Part shown: positions 49,690-62,498 of the stretch, piece after piece | How positions within the stretch are numbered: position 1 is the stretch's first letter | Layout of the letters: the number at the start of each line of letters is the position of its first letter | NCBI GenBank assembly: GCA_030674155.1 | Contig: CM060329.1 | Location: forward strand, 29,040,504-29,104,503 | DNA from: Stramonita haemastoma | Taxonomy: Eukaryota > Mollusca > Gastropoda > Neogastropoda > Muricidae | DNA: 64,000 bases | Direction: 5' to 3' | Position numbers and translations under genes: made by a program | The notes under the pieces: generated by a model | The model's input: the letters and a program-made list of their open reading frames with translations, nothing else | What the model was told of the DNA's origin: nothing | The model's database searches: none

Positions 49690-51111
49690 TGTCAGGGGAC
49701 CACTAGTGCTTGCAGCAACCTTTTCTTTGGGGGGGGAGGGGGGAGGGGGGTACTGGAGTAGAAGGGGTTGGGATGGTTCAAAAGGTGGATGTGAATGAGA
49801 GGACTGTGGAAAGAATTATTACTGTAAGATTTTTTTGTTTCTTTGTTGTGTTTAATATTGGTGTTCTATCATGACTCTGGACAATTTTGTTGAACAAAGA
49901 CTGAAAAGAAAATGAATTAGATAGTTTGTGAAGGTGGAAAAAGTGGTGTGTTGCTAATTCTGATTGATTTTCTTCTAGTGGGGTTGCCAGAGCTCTTTCA
50001 GTATGACTAGGATCCCCCACTTCTGAAATTTCTATTTCTACTTATATATATATATTTTTTCCCATTTGGTTATTTCTTTCCTGCTAATTATTTATTTATT
50101 TATTTTTATTTTGGTCTTACTGATTGATAATTTTGTTATTTTCATTTGTGCATGCCAAAAGAGAGAAAAGCAAATGTTGGGCCCAAGATAAAAGTATGCA
50201 ACCTATTAGCCAGCATACAGGTAGCCATAGGTTCAGAAAACAAATATGAAACTGCCTTTATTAGTTTAAAACAGAACGTCCCCAAATTTGTAGTACTTTT
50301 CCATCGTTTTATGCAAAGACCAGCTGTAAAGGTATAGAAAAGCGAGCAAATTATACAAACAAGCATTGTATTCAGGACCATGTTTTTTAACATACAGCAG
50401 AAAGGAAAAAAAAAAAACCTGGAAAAAACCCATGTAATTTCCTGATGTATACTTTTAATTTGACCTGAGTAGAAAAGCAGGAGCTGAATCTAATAGCAAG
50501 ACAAAAGTTTGTTCTTTGCAAAAGACACAAAGTTGCTGTATTGGTTTTATGTGTAAAATGGCTATGCACATTTTTTTTTCACTTTGTTTTCCTGTTTTCA
50601 TTACTGACATGGCCCTGAAAGACTACTTACTTAGGTTATATTATATTTCTGTCTCAGTCTCTCCTTTTCAATGATTGTTCATTTACATGTACATTACATG
50701 CATGTTCATGTACATTACATTCACTGTTCATTTACAGATTATTTTACTGTTCATTTACAGGTGTCAGAAATATCATCACCCCATATAGGTCTGTTTTATA
50801 TTGTAAAGAAAATCAACCTGAAACCACACTGATCATTTAGCTTTGGAGATGATCAGGCAACACAAGGGTGGGAAAATGTACAGTCTTAGCCAGCATGTCA
50901 CCAGCAGGCCGCAGTAGAGCAAACTTGTTCTGTCAACTAGAAGCTGTTTTGTCTCTATGCTGCTGCTGCAAAAACTTTACATGGCTGGCATGCACAGTTG
51001 TATAAAGTAGTTCAGGTGTCACAATGCATGATATCCAACAATTCATTGACTGTGGAGATTATTCATTCATGACTTCAAAACGCCGTGATTTGGTTTAAGA
51101 AAATAGCCTGG

Positions 51112-51146
<35 letters not shown>

Positions 51147-51687
51147 TAGCCTGGGCTATGATTAATATTAATATAAACTGTCTTTGTTAGTTATAAGTCT
51201 TTCATTTTTGTTTTGTTTTCGAGTTTATTTAATTTAGACTTTTTTTTCCCCAGGACTACCTTGTCGCAAAGAGTCACTTGGTGTGCAATTGTAATGCAAA
51301 AGACAACAGATTTTGCGTACATGTGTGTTCTTGTGATGGTGTATTGAAACGATGATCATCAGTGGTAAAAAAGTATGCGAGAGTGAACGAATGAGTGAGT
51401 GTGAGCTGTTTCTGTCAGGACAGAATAAGTGATCAGTCAAAGTGTGGGTGAAAACTGTATGCAAGTTGCATTTGCAGGGTTGATGTGGCGATGTTGGCTG
51501 TGGGTTTGAGTGTTCCTTCTACAGTTGATGTGTGTGATACATAGCAATTCCGGACTGAAGTTTATCAACAAACATAGAAATGTATAAACTTTTTTGGTTT
51601 TCTGTGACAGAAATGTAGTTCTGTGTTCTTCCTTTTTTTGGTGAGAATGATAAATGCATTAAACATGAAGTAAAAAATAATTTTGTC

Positions 51688-51719
<32 letters not shown>

Positions 51720-51989
51720 GTGGTCTTCAATTTTACGTCTCTTCACAAAAAGTGATATTAGGCAAAATGTTGAGTGCATGGGTACATGTATGGGTGTGTT
51801 TAAGTGTTTACATGCATGCTGTAAGTGTGGATAGTGCATGCGTTCAAGATTCAAGATTCAAGATTTAATTCGCCTTTGACCCCTCTTGGGGCATGGAGGA
51901 TTTCAAACAAAATCAACTGTAACATATATAATTTGCATTAATAGAATACGTTCATACACAGAATTTTTCTCATAAATAAAAATATAGTC

Positions 51990-52190
51990 AACCTTTTCAT
52001 TAATATCATGCAACTTTACTCTTCAGTATGAATTTGCAAAGTTTTAATAACATATTTTTGTCAGAAGAGAACAAATTACAAAATGTGAACATGGATCTTG
52101 GATACAAATATTCATGAGGTAGGACATTCTTCCGAAGCTCAGAAAACTTTGGACATTCCATTATGAAGTGAAACTCATCTCCTATCGTTT
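51990..52190 (-). mobile_element. LINE C-terminal fragment
   Basis: On minus it reads DEFHFIMECPKFSELRKNVL then FTFCNLFSSDKNMLLKLCKF. This is the 'DE.H....C..F..LR' zinc-knuckle end found after the RT domain in several LINE groups. No other part of the element is present. Confidence 0.6.
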
Positions 52191-52278
52191 TTCAAGAACA
52201 TATTTGTACCAATGTTGATAGGTATACATGTAAGTATACAAGTGTGCCTGGTGTGTGTGTGCTCGTGCTAGCGTGCAT

Positions 52279-52316
<38 letters not shown>

Positions 52317-52833
52317 ACAGAGACAGAGACAGAGACAGAGAGATGTATACAGGTTTTACATAGTCCTGGAAGCCTAGAAAAATGGGAAAACCTTTTCCAG
52401 GCCTGGAAGTTCCTGAGAAAGAACCCACATTTGCCCTGTAGGGTCTGGAAGAGTCCTGGAATTTTTATATGATAATGAGGTTGAATATTATTCATTATAG
52501 ATGAGAAATTAAGAAGAAAGTGATCCCCCTTCTTCACTCAGTGTATACTGAAAATTGCTTACCTCCCTTCATTAACCAATGATAGTGACAGAAAAAAAGT
52601 TCAAAATAGGTAGAACAAGTGTGAAACAAGCCAGTGAATGATTTGATATGATAAGTGGACACTATTGGTTTAGAGGGTCTGGAAAAAGTCTGGAATTTTG
52701 TTTGGTTGAACTTGTAAGAACTCTGTAAATAGTTTAAGCCCAGTAATTGTGTGTGTGCTTATGTTTGTGAGAGCAAGTGGTTGTCCTCAATTTAACATCT
52801 GTTCACTCTAAGTGATATTAATCGAGAGAGCTA

Positions 52834-52874
<41 letters not shown>

Positions 52875-52943
52875 CGCGCGTGCATAATTATGGCACTGTT
52901 TCTTGATATTTAGAACAGTAAACTCATACCAGATACACAGGGA

Positions 52944-53290
52944 ATGGACTAGTCTAGTGGTTAAAGCGTTGTGCTGGTTATGAGATGGCCCAAGTTCAAG
53001 CCACCACCAAGGCACCTGTTCAAGGGGATTTGTCCCTTAGTCTCTGTTAGAGTCAACATTAGTACTGACTCCATTCCCTTGAAGTCCTTTGAATGAGACT
53101 ACAAACTGAGCTCCAGTGTGCAAACACAAAGAGAAATCTTGCTTACGCATTTAAACCCATTCCACCTGTTGGAAGAGTATGCCATTGAGTGCCAGTAGGA
53201 ATGGGTGACAGACTTTCTCAAAAACACAAACACTGGTGTTGTGTTTAGACATTATCCACGAAGTCGAATGCAGCCACCTTAATAACGTAG
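52944..53290 (+). repeat. Diverged SINE (family A body, family B tail)
   Basis: The tRNA-like head GGACTAGTCTAGTGGTTAAAG is followed by CTGACTCCATTCCCTTGAAG and CCATTCCACCTGTTGGAAG. The tail AACACTGGTGTTGTGTTTAG matches family B. Family A and B share a common body, so recombination or subfamily drift explains it. Confidence 0.6.
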
Positions 53291-53989
53291 TTACATCAAG
53301 GCATCAGTCCTTTCGAAAATACAGATAAAAGCAACTTCATTGTATTTTTGTAGTCTCTTTTCATTTAACATGATTTAAAATTACAAAACTTCGAATTGCA
53401 GCCACTCTTAATATATGTGCAATACGTGAAATCGGCATGTATGTTTGTATCATTGCTGTATGCTGTTATCGTTTGGTGTGTGGTGGTGTGTGTTGTGTGT
53501 GTGTGCGCTCACGCGCCTGGCACAAATGTGAATAAGCAAGTGCTTGTACTGGCAGCATGTTGCATTCTTGATTATTTGTGTAAGCATAAAATCTGATTCA
53601 CTTACACACACATCAAGTTGACATAGATATATTGATATTGTAGGAATCTGTGCGTAGATGTGCACAGTTGCACACGTGCATGGTTAAAAACAATGTTCAA
53701 ATAACAAAAAATACTACTAATTAACAAACAACAGACCCTGACCGCATTCAAACAGCAACAACAAACAAAGCACTGAAACAAACAAAAACAGCCATGCAAG
53801 CAACTAACTTAACCAAGCAACCAACTATTAAATGACAAAAAAAACCAATACGACAGAGCATAAGCTATGTTCAAATAAAACATACAACAAACAACAACCC
53901 ATACACCAAACAAACCAGCCATGCAATCCAACGAACCATACACATGATACAGACAAGTGAACGCCTAAAATCTTAAAAGTTCCTATCCA

Positions 53990-56143
53990 AAACCGAAGTC
54001 CACACTTTGAGTACGAGCTGAGTCCCAGGGTGGCACGTCGGACCAAACTGACGAAGGCATTCTCATTGCCCAGCAGTCGAGACAGGGCTCCACGGGCCAA
54101 ACTCATCTGCCTCTGGTCTTGCTGTCCCACAAGTTCAACTGATTCATATCGAAGTGTGGCAAGTTTTCCCGATCCACGAAATAAAGCAACGTCTTCATCA
54201 TGACCGGACACAGGATTCCAAAGTGTTTCGTTGCCACCGGGGGGAATAATCCACGTGGAAGTCCATATCGTGCAGTAACACCGTCTGGATGTCGTAGCAG
54301 GAGAAGTGTTCCAGACGCCAGTCACGTGTTAGAAGGCGGCAAATGGCGTACATGGCTTGCAGCCTCAGCCCGTTGTCCGTGCAGGAGATGGAGTGCAGGA
54401 TGTCTTGTTCCCGGGCAGAGAAACAAGGTCTCCACGTGATGTCACCGTACTCGGAGCTTTCTCCTTGGAATCGTCTGCAACAGCAGCAAACAGAAAAGAG
54501 TCAACAAGTGATATGTGTTAGAATTTATTTATATCGATAATTTAATAAGCGCTCATGTACTTTTTACATCCAGTCCCCGCGTGTATGCAGTTTTGTAAAT
54601 CTTGTCAAATGGAGTCACGAACAAAATAGATATGTCTGTTATGAACAGGGATTGAAAAATGTGGTGGGGGTCTCAAATGTTTGAAAAAAAAAATATTGAA
54701 AAGAAATGACCAAGAAAGTTAGAAAACAGTCATCAATAAATAGCAGTGGATGTCAGGGCTTAAACGTCACCAGTCTTGTTTTCTTATGTTTCATTGAACA
54801 TCACTGATTTTTTTTTCTTAGTCTGTGGCTTTACGGCTACATCACAATTACATCAAGCATCTTGTTCAATACCAGTTCAGAACTGTCTTAAAAGCTAATA
54901 GCCGTGAGTGCTAGTGCAGGGTGACAACATATTCATGTCACAAAAGATAAAAAATCAAAACAAAACAAATGACAGTTGCATAGTCATCAGTTGAAAAAAA
55001 AGTGAAAAACAAACGGGTTATGTGGTCACAACAAGGATTAATAACAGCAGATTATGTCAGTAAAAGAAAAAAAAAATGCATGTAATGAAAGGTCATATAT
55101 GTGAACTGACAAAAATGCATATTTTTATCGAAAGTAAATTGAGAAGGAAAGAAAAAAAGAGGGGCAAATAAGGTAAACAAGATGACAATGCTACAACACA
55201 CAAGTCAAAGATTATAATCTTAAATGACTCAAAAGTCACGGGCGAACTTGCTTCGTTATTATGAGTCCCACTGGACAGAGATAATAAAAAATCGACTTAG
55301 AATAGACAATGATATTCAATAACAACAGAATTGATAACAATAACCACAATAACGCATCAGAGCAGCCACAGCTATAGCGTGGAGCACAACAGCAGGAAAG
55401 GCTACAGAAGAACAACACCAACAGTAACATCTTCCTGGCCTGGATGTCTGAGCCTGTAATGAATACGTAAGATCCGGTGTTTCTCATTTGATTCAAGGGT
55501 CACAAGTTTGAATTTTAAATCGCAGCTGCCAGGTCCTGATTGGAAAAGGTTTTTTCATAATACACGCCACGGCCCATTAATTTTGTTGTTTTGATTATAA
55601 CATTCCAACATGCTGGCCCCTAGAGAAGCTGAGGTCTCTGATGCCTCACTCCCCTACGACCGACTAGGTTTTGGGACACCTTTACCTTGATTATATTTAC
55701 ACCCTAGCGGGGATGTTCCATTATAGAGACTGTAGCCAGCCTCCCCACTCCAGTCCTTCGAATTGAATCCAAAGTCCTGTATGTGAACCCAAGCACAGAT
55801 AATCAGGCACAGGTGTAAACTCTTATTCCACCTTTGGGGGGAGATTAAGCCACTGCATAGGGCCCAGTGAAAATGGATGACAAAATATAAACACATGCCC
55901 ACTGGTGTCGTGTGTTTTGTCATCAACCTTGAACACAGAAGGTGACCACAGCTTAATCATGTCTTTAGTAGACAGGAGCATCATCATTTCCGTCATCATC
56001 GTCATCATCATCGGCGTTGTCATTAAAGTCACCACCACCACCACACCACTCCACCACCAGGGGAGAGAGGAGCATCGTTATTAACCGCCACCATGATCAT
56101 CATATGGAGACCACCACACACTCCCTCACACACCATTCATCTC

Positions 56144-56197
<54 letters not shown>

Positions 56198-56305
56198 CAT
56201 CATCATCATCAGCTTTGTTGCTATGCTGCTGCTGATTGTTAACACACCACACCACACACACATCACACACACAAGCATGCCACAACAATAACACATATAT
56301 AAAAT

Positions 56306-56337
<32 letters not shown>

Positions 56338-57142
56338 ATATATAATATATAATATAAACACATATAACAAACATTACAACAACAACAACGTGCTCTCCCC
56401 TTCCCCCCTCACCCCCCCCCCCCCCCCCCGTCCAGTTTTATCTCTCACCTGGACACATAGTAGATGCCAGCCTCCATGTCGCACCAACAACACCTTTCCG
56501 GCCCCCACCAACCACGAACCACCACGACCACCACCCACCACAACGACCCTCGTAGCAGTTGTGACTGCCACACAAGGCACAAACTCCGCGCGCCAGCCAC
56601 AGTCCAGCGCCACACTGCAAGGCAAGCCCATCTGAGTCCCCCTCCTGAGAAGCACCGTGAAAGTCAATGCGATCTTCATCCACCCCGTGTTTGAGGAGAC
56701 AGTTCCGCACGAGTTGTGCACACGCTGTGTGCAGTTTTCGGGGTGAGACGTAAATTCCGTCCTTCGTCCGTACGTCCGCAAGACTTTGGGAGACGTTGGA
56801 TAGGGCGCTGTTGGTGTTGCTGCTGTTACTGTTGTTGCTGTTGCTGTTGTGGTGGTTGTGGTGGTTGTGGTGGTGATGGTTGTTGCTGGTGTTAGTGGTG
56901 GTGGTGGTGGTGGTGGTGGTAGGGGTGGTGGTGTCTAGGGAAGTGGTTTTGGAGGAGGCAGGAGGAGGGGGAGGGGGAGGAGCAGGAGGGAGTCGGATGA
57001 GGAAATGGCCCATGTCTTTCTGTGAACAGTTTGAGGAACAAAGAAAAAAAAGGTTAGAGAATCAAGTTTCTTTTTTTTTTTTACCATGGGGAGTGGAGGG
57101 TGGGGATGGGAGTGTCTTTTTTCAAGACAAAAAGTTTTAATA

Positions 57143-57240
<98 letters not shown>

Positions 57241-60200
57241 CTGTTTTCATCTGTTTCTTTTTTTTTTTTTTTTTTTTTTAATGTTTTTATTCAATCCAAC
57301 ATAATATGCATACTATAAGCAAATAAGGAGAAATTTTTTATCATCATGGAATGATTTTTTCAATCAAAAATAGAAAAATATATAAATGCATATACTTTGT
57401 TTCAATCAATAAAAGAAAAAAGAAAAAAAGCTTTTTCTACTCGTTGACATAAAAAAAATGAAAATGCTTTTCTATGACACACACGCGAATGTGCATGATG
57501 CTAAAGCATGAGATCAAGCTCACGTTAACATGTGAATGTCACAGGATTTGAAATATATATTCATGCTTATTCACAGACACAGAGACACAGACACACACAG
57601 AGACACAGACACAGACACACGCACACACACACACACGCACCCACACCCACGCCCCCCCCCCCCCCCCCCCCCACACACACACACTCCCTAAACCGACGCA
57701 TACACACAGCCATCAGCAGCTTATTGAGCATCACCTGTAAACATTGTTGACATCATCCTCACTTAACAAACGTTATAACATATTTAAACACGAGTTTTAC
57801 ATCACCCTTCCAAAACAAGAGTTGCAAAAACTAATGTTTCTACAGACAAGACTGCAGGCTAATGCAATACAAAACATCTGCTCTTTTTGTAGTGTATATA
57901 TGAGTTTATAAATACAAACACAAGGGAATAGGCACATGTAACAGTGATCGTGCAATTGCAAAAATACAGCTGACAAACAACTCCATGTCTGTTAAAAATT
58001 ATAATAATGATAACTTCAAGTCCGTTGTCCCTTTCAAAGGCAGCGGTCCCTTTGTCTTCAAAATTGTTCATGCTATTTTTCAGTTAGAAAAAAACAAACA
58101 AGCAAAAGCAGCGCCTGGCAAAAACAACAAAAAAACCCATGATATAGCAAGTTTTGATGAACTCCACCAATGTCTTTTCACTAATTTAGTAATCCAGTAT
58201 ATGGAAGCCACATCTTTTGAAAATCAAAGTAGTTCATTTCTAATTGATATGTGTACTTTTCTATCTTGTATCTGTGATTTAGTTCAATCAAGAAAACCTG
58301 AACATCTGGTTTCGTTTTGTTTATTCTATTTCTATATAAAAAATGCTTTCCCAGTAGAATGATCAAGTCTGTCACTCTGTCTGTCTTGATATCCTCTGTT
58401 GTACCAAAAAGTATTAATTCACAATTAAAAGACAGTCTGTGACAATTATCGCATTTTTCTTTCAAAATATTTCCCAGTTGAAACCAAAAGGATTGTGCGT
58501 ACTGGCAGAAGTATAAGTAGTGTTCTATTGTATCTTTTTCCTCGTTGCAAAAACTACATCTGTCAGCGTCTGTAATGCCCATCTTCATCAGAATACTATT
58601 TGTAACCAATATTCTATAGCATATTTTGATCTGAAACCACTTCAATTTGATTTCTTTTATTCCTTTTATCTTTTTTAGGGCAGCATGCCAGTCAATCGCA
58701 GTGCGGAGTTTTTTCTCCCAGTGCACAAAGGGTTTAATGTCCAGTATTTCTATTTCCTCTAACAAAATAGAATAATAAGCCTTGGAACCCCTTGGGGCAC
58801 TAGTTATGAGCTGTACAGCTCTTGTTGGCGAATCACTAAGATTGTCTTCAAGGACAATGTTTCTCAGTCTTTTGTAGCACTTGACTGATTGAACACAACC
58901 AATGTATTCCAGAAAATTAATTTTGATTCCCGTTTTGTATACAAAAGACTGATGACTTAAGAACTCGCCTTCTTCATCTACTAAATGCTTTACTAGAAAT
59001 ACACCGTTGTCTGCCCATTTCTTAAAAAAGAAAGTTTTGTGGGCAATCTTGAATTTCTCATTGAAGAATAATGGTTCAGCTAACAATTCGCAGCTTTTAT
59101 TTAGTTGTACCTGAGAACAAAATCTTGAGTATGCAGTAAAAACATCTTCCCAAAACTGATTGAATTTACATCTCTCAAAATACTTTGGGCCCCAGGAATG
59201 CAGCAATTCTATTTCTGGGCATACAGATTGTAAAATTTTACCCATTTTGGAGACTGAGCACACATTTTTCTAATCCAAGTAAGTTTTAGCGCATAGATAT
59301 ACATTTCAATATTAGGAATACTTATACCTCCTTTTTCAATGTTATGTGATGAATATTTTCTTTTTATTTTATCCGGCTTTTTGTCCCAGATAAACTCATA
59401 GCACATTTACCTTCCCTGTTTCTTTTTCTATTTCTGTTTTTCCCCAGTTCCACAGCTAGAGCGCCGAGGTTCACCAAGAATGAGATTTTGCGAATGCAAC
59501 CCGTTTTCACCCCACCATTAAGAAAGCCGTTTTCCGACTTCGGAGATAATGTCTAAATACGACACCAATGTGCATGCGTTTTTTACCCCAAAAAATGTCA
59601 TCAAAGGTCTGCTCTTTTGAAAGGCAGAACGGGTGTGTTAACGTGCGCGCAAGATATTCTGCGTGCGTTCGCATACGGGACTTCGGTTTATAGTCTCATC
59701 CAAAGGACTTTCGGAGGAGGAGAACTGGCACTGGCGTTCACTCCAGGGGAACGAAAATTCACTCTTGAACAGGGGCTTCAGGTGGTGGCTCGAACAAGGA
59801 CCATCAGATCACGAGCGCAGCACTCTCTAACCACTAGGCTATCATGCCCCCTGGTTGTTTTTATTTATTTATTCATTTATTTTATTTAAGTTATTTTCTA
59901 TAATCAGCATCTCAGGGGGGACGGGATAGCTCAGCGGTCAGAGCGCTCGCTTTCCCCTAGCCAATGTTAAGCAGCATCGAGCGTGGTTACCAACTGGATG
60001 GCTTCAGTACAGTTCCCCCCAGGTCACCCAGCTGTAAATGGGTACCTGCCCTCTTCAGGGTCAGGGAAGGTAAAGCAACAAGGGAGAGGAGATAGGCGCT
60101 GCCCTCAATATGCTGGCCCCCTAGAGAAGCTGAGGTCTCTGACGCCTTGCTCCCTCCCCTACGATCACACAGGTTATGGGACACCTTCACCTTTACCTTT

Positions 60201-62498
60201 ACAGCATCTCACAAGGCCTTCAGCAGGAAACAAACAGCACTGGAGTCTTTACCTGTACCACTTTGGCCTTCTGAAAGGTGACGGGATGAGACAGGTGACG
60301 GTGGTGTGGGGGTCACCTGCCAGTGGCTGAAGCAGTGAAGGGGTACCGGGGTAGGAGGTCCAGTCCCACCCGGTTCCGCCTCAGTGACAGCAGCATCTGA
60401 AACAGATGTATGTAATAGAGACACACCCGTCAACATTGTATTTGATTGAACGTCTGTGCGAATGACGCACGTCTGCGTGCATGCATGCTCGTACGTGCGC
60501 AAGGACGTACATACACACGCACAGACAGACATACACACACATGCTCGCGCACGCGCGCGCGGGCTTGCACACATATATGAAAAAACGCACATGCATTGCT
60601 TATTTGTTCAACATAATTTTCTTCTGGAATTGATATCAGTCGATTCCACTCCCCCCAAAAGTCCTTTGGATGTTAGATATACACCGAGGTCCCGTGTGCG
60701 AACGCATGCAGAACATCTTGCGCACAGGTTAAGCACTGTTTCGCTTTCGCTTTTCGGAAGAGTAGGCCAATGTGTGCCGGTGCTAACAAATGACAAGATT
60801 TACAAAACTGCATACACACGAGGATTGGCTGTAAAAAAAAAAGCACAGGAGTGCTTACTCCATTGTCCTCGAAATAAAAGAATAAAGAAAGAAAAAATAT
60901 TCGCTGTACCATCTGGAAATGAAAAAAAAAGTCGTTGACTTAACTTTGACACAAACACACACACATGCCTGATTTTATCACACCAACGAAACAGGGAAAA
61001 ACCAAAACAACAAAAACACCCAACAAAGCAAACTAGATAAAAGCAAACACAGAAGCAAAGCAATCAATCACCAACCAACCAACCAACCAACCAACCAGCC
61101 AACCAATAACAAATAGAAAAAAAGAAAGAAGGAAATTTCCCCTAATCCTTCTTTTTCAAAAGAATACACCGTAACATAAATATCTTGTTGTAAAAGAATC
61201 ACGATCTTTTTTTTACCTATTGAAAACATTTTTTTAAAAAGGTTATTATTACCATTTATCTACATAAAAACACGGTGTCCACTTAAAACCCACGGTAACA
61301 ACAACTAACGAATAATAATAAAGAATGGGATGGTCACAGGATGTCCATTCTGAAGTGTCATTTACCTATATTGCAATTTTTCATATCTACCTTTAAAAAA
61401 AATGCTTTAAAGTATTCGTTATAATTTTTTTTTTTGCATTTTTTTTTGCAAACACTATTTTTGTGACCTTGGGGTAATAAATCAAGGGGAATGGCCGACG
61501 TCCTCAGCACAGCCTGGTTTTTATTGGCCATTAGGAATGTAATGATCATGTACTTTGTCATTTAATGGGGTTTTTTTGGGGGGTTCATGTTGAATAGTTG
61601 GATATTTGAAGGGATTAGGAGCTGATGCTGTTGACCTTAAGGTGAACGTTATTGGAGTTACTGAATATAAATGAAGTGACAGCCTCGATATATGGCTTTA
61701 AACCCCAATGTATATCTATAACTGTCATGCTTAGTAGGCATACATTTACGCACCCCCCCCCCCCCCAACCCACAACAAAAAACTTCAAGCTGAACAATAA
61801 CTATGTATGACAATAAACACAAGAACAATAGCAACAATCAACAGAACAATAATGATGATAATAAAAACAAAGTTCTGTGTCTCAATGAACAAAGTTTACC
61901 CCTCTCTCTCTCTGTGCGTGCGTGAGTGCGTGCGTGCGCGCGTGTGTGTGTGTGTGTGCGTGCGCGCGTGCGTGCGTGCGTGTGTGTGTGCGTGCGTGCG
62001 TGCGTGTGTGTATGTGTGCGTGCGTGCGTGTATGAGCACATACGCAACAGGTTTGGGACGTTGCATAAAAGCAAAATACAGATAGTTCTTTCATTATGAT
62101 CTATGAAGTTCATTAATTTCATATAGAACATCCTTTTCAACAACAACAAAAAAACTGGATTCGTTTTAAGTATCTAAAGGGCAACTGTGTAATAAAACCC
62201 AAACAAAAAAATGCAGACGTTTGGAATCAGCAAAGCTCTCATACACACAGCTAGCTCACACTCACCTTGTCCAGCAGTTCGGTCAGTTCCAGTTTAGCCT
62301 GAGCCATGGCCCCAGCCTCAAAGGCCTCCCCGAGCCCCTCTGACAGAGATGGGTCAGCTCCTGACCCAAACGGGACACGGGTAACCGCTCTGTTACCTGT
62401 CGGTGGAGTTCTGGTCTGTACATGTGCGTCAGCTGGGGAAGAGTTTTCGTTCCTTTGGCAAAGCGCACCACAGAGTTTTCTTTCCTGACGGTCGACAT
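53990..62498 (-). CDS. Mab-21-like (cGAS-like fold) gene with frame lesions
   Basis: Four candidate exons on minus: A 62266-62498 (ATG at 62498; donor AAG|GTGAGT), B 60317-60396, C 56449-57019, D from 54474 to roughly 53990. Exon C to D joins in phase, giving GIYYVSR then RFQGESSEYGDITWRPCFSA. Exon D resembles the Mab-21 C terminus: W.PCFSAREQDIL, CYDIQTVLLHDMDF, SPRWQRNTLESC, ENLPHFDMNQLNLWD, LSRLLGNENAFVSLVRR. Exon C has a Pro/Thr/His/Asn-rich insert (about 50 residues), then YVSPRKLHTACAQLVRNCLL and, in another frame, GWRAEFVPCVAV. Each exon needs one-base corrections: A 233, B 80 and C 571 bases would each close phase with one base added. Either a decayed gene or consensus errors. The stop is uncertain. 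The Mab-21 assignment rests on pattern, not a search. Confidence 0.5.
54524..54605 (-). repeat. SINE family A tail fragment
   Basis: Plus-strand form: AATTTAATAAGCGCTCATG and CATCCAGTCCCCGCGTGTATG. It lies just upstream of exon D. Confidence 0.7.
55611..55689 (+). repeat. SINE family C 3' fragment
   Basis: ATGCTGGCCCCTAGAGAAG, then CTGAGGTCTCTGATGCCTC and GGGACACCTTTACC, as in the end of the 59920 copy. A strongly diverged SINE-like stretch (55720-55960) follows it. Confidence 0.65.
56126..56360. repeat. (ATC)n and (AT)n arrays
   Basis: CAT/ATC repeats at about 56126-56196, then AT-alternating DNA at 56290-56360. They lie in the intron between exons D and C of the Mab-21-like gene. Confidence 0.9.
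57144..57238. repeat. (CT)n/(AC)n microsatellite
   Basis: CT then AC units just upstream (minus sense) of exon C. A further CA/poly-C mixed tract is at 57590-57690. Confidence 0.95.
58181..59406 (-). mobile_element. L1/Tx1-like LINE C-terminal fragment
   Basis: A minus-strand reading starts FIWDKKPDKIKRKYS, GGISIPNIEMYIYALKLTWIRK (59209-59406). It continues one frame away from about 59235 as ILQSVCPEIELLHSWG to the end at 58181, with a CSFCNEEKDTIEHYLYFC zinc-binding motif. This is the region after the RT domain in L1/Tx1-type LINEs. One shift separates the two pieces; otherwise 360 codons are open. The 5' end is truncated near 59408. It lies in the intron between exons C and B of the Mab-21-like gene. 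Confidence 0.82.
59448..59855 (-). repeat. SINE family B/A composite
   Basis: The tail (plus-strand form) is CTAGAGCGCCGAGGTTCACC then GAGATTTTGCGAATGC. The body is GCGTGCGTTCGCATACGGG. The head near 59830 has AACCACTAGGCTATCATGCC. Confidence 0.7.
59920..60204 (+). repeat. SINE family C, best copy
   Basis: The head GGGACGGGATAGCTCAGCGG then TCAGAGCGCTCGC is clearly tRNA-like. The body has CAGCTGTAAATGGGTACC and CTAGAGAAGCTGAGGTCTC, and the end is GGTTATGGGACACCTTCACC. It is used to define the family. Confidence 0.88.
60630..60895 (+). repeat. SINE family A
   Basis: AGTCCTTTGGATGTTAGATA, CCGAGGTCCCGTGTGCGAAC, GGAAGAGTAGGCCAATGTG and CTTACTCCATTGTCCTCGAA, then an A-rich tail. It lies in the intron between exons B and A. 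Confidence 0.78.
61905..62035. repeat. (CGTG)n/(TG)n array
   Basis: Alternating GTGC, GTGT and GCGC units; purine-pyrimidine alternation throughout. No coding meaning. Confidence 0.92.

Larger units (their letters stand above)
49690..53985. other. Downstream of MANF: 3' UTR and repeats, no further gene seen
   Basis: The MANF 3' UTR starts here; its end is not clear. Further on are a poly-A run (51116-51144), a LINE tail fragment (51990-52190), TG arrays (51690-51720, 52280-52313, 52832-52872) and a SINE (52944). I recognise no coding exon. Confidence 0.5.

Noticed and set aside
60209..60400. Longer version of exon B using donor GTAAAG (exon end 60253)
   Set aside because: It adds an in-frame stop in the phase fitting exon A. 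The other phase gives a proline-rich stretch that does not join exon C openly. The short form ending 60317 fits better, but this remains unsure.
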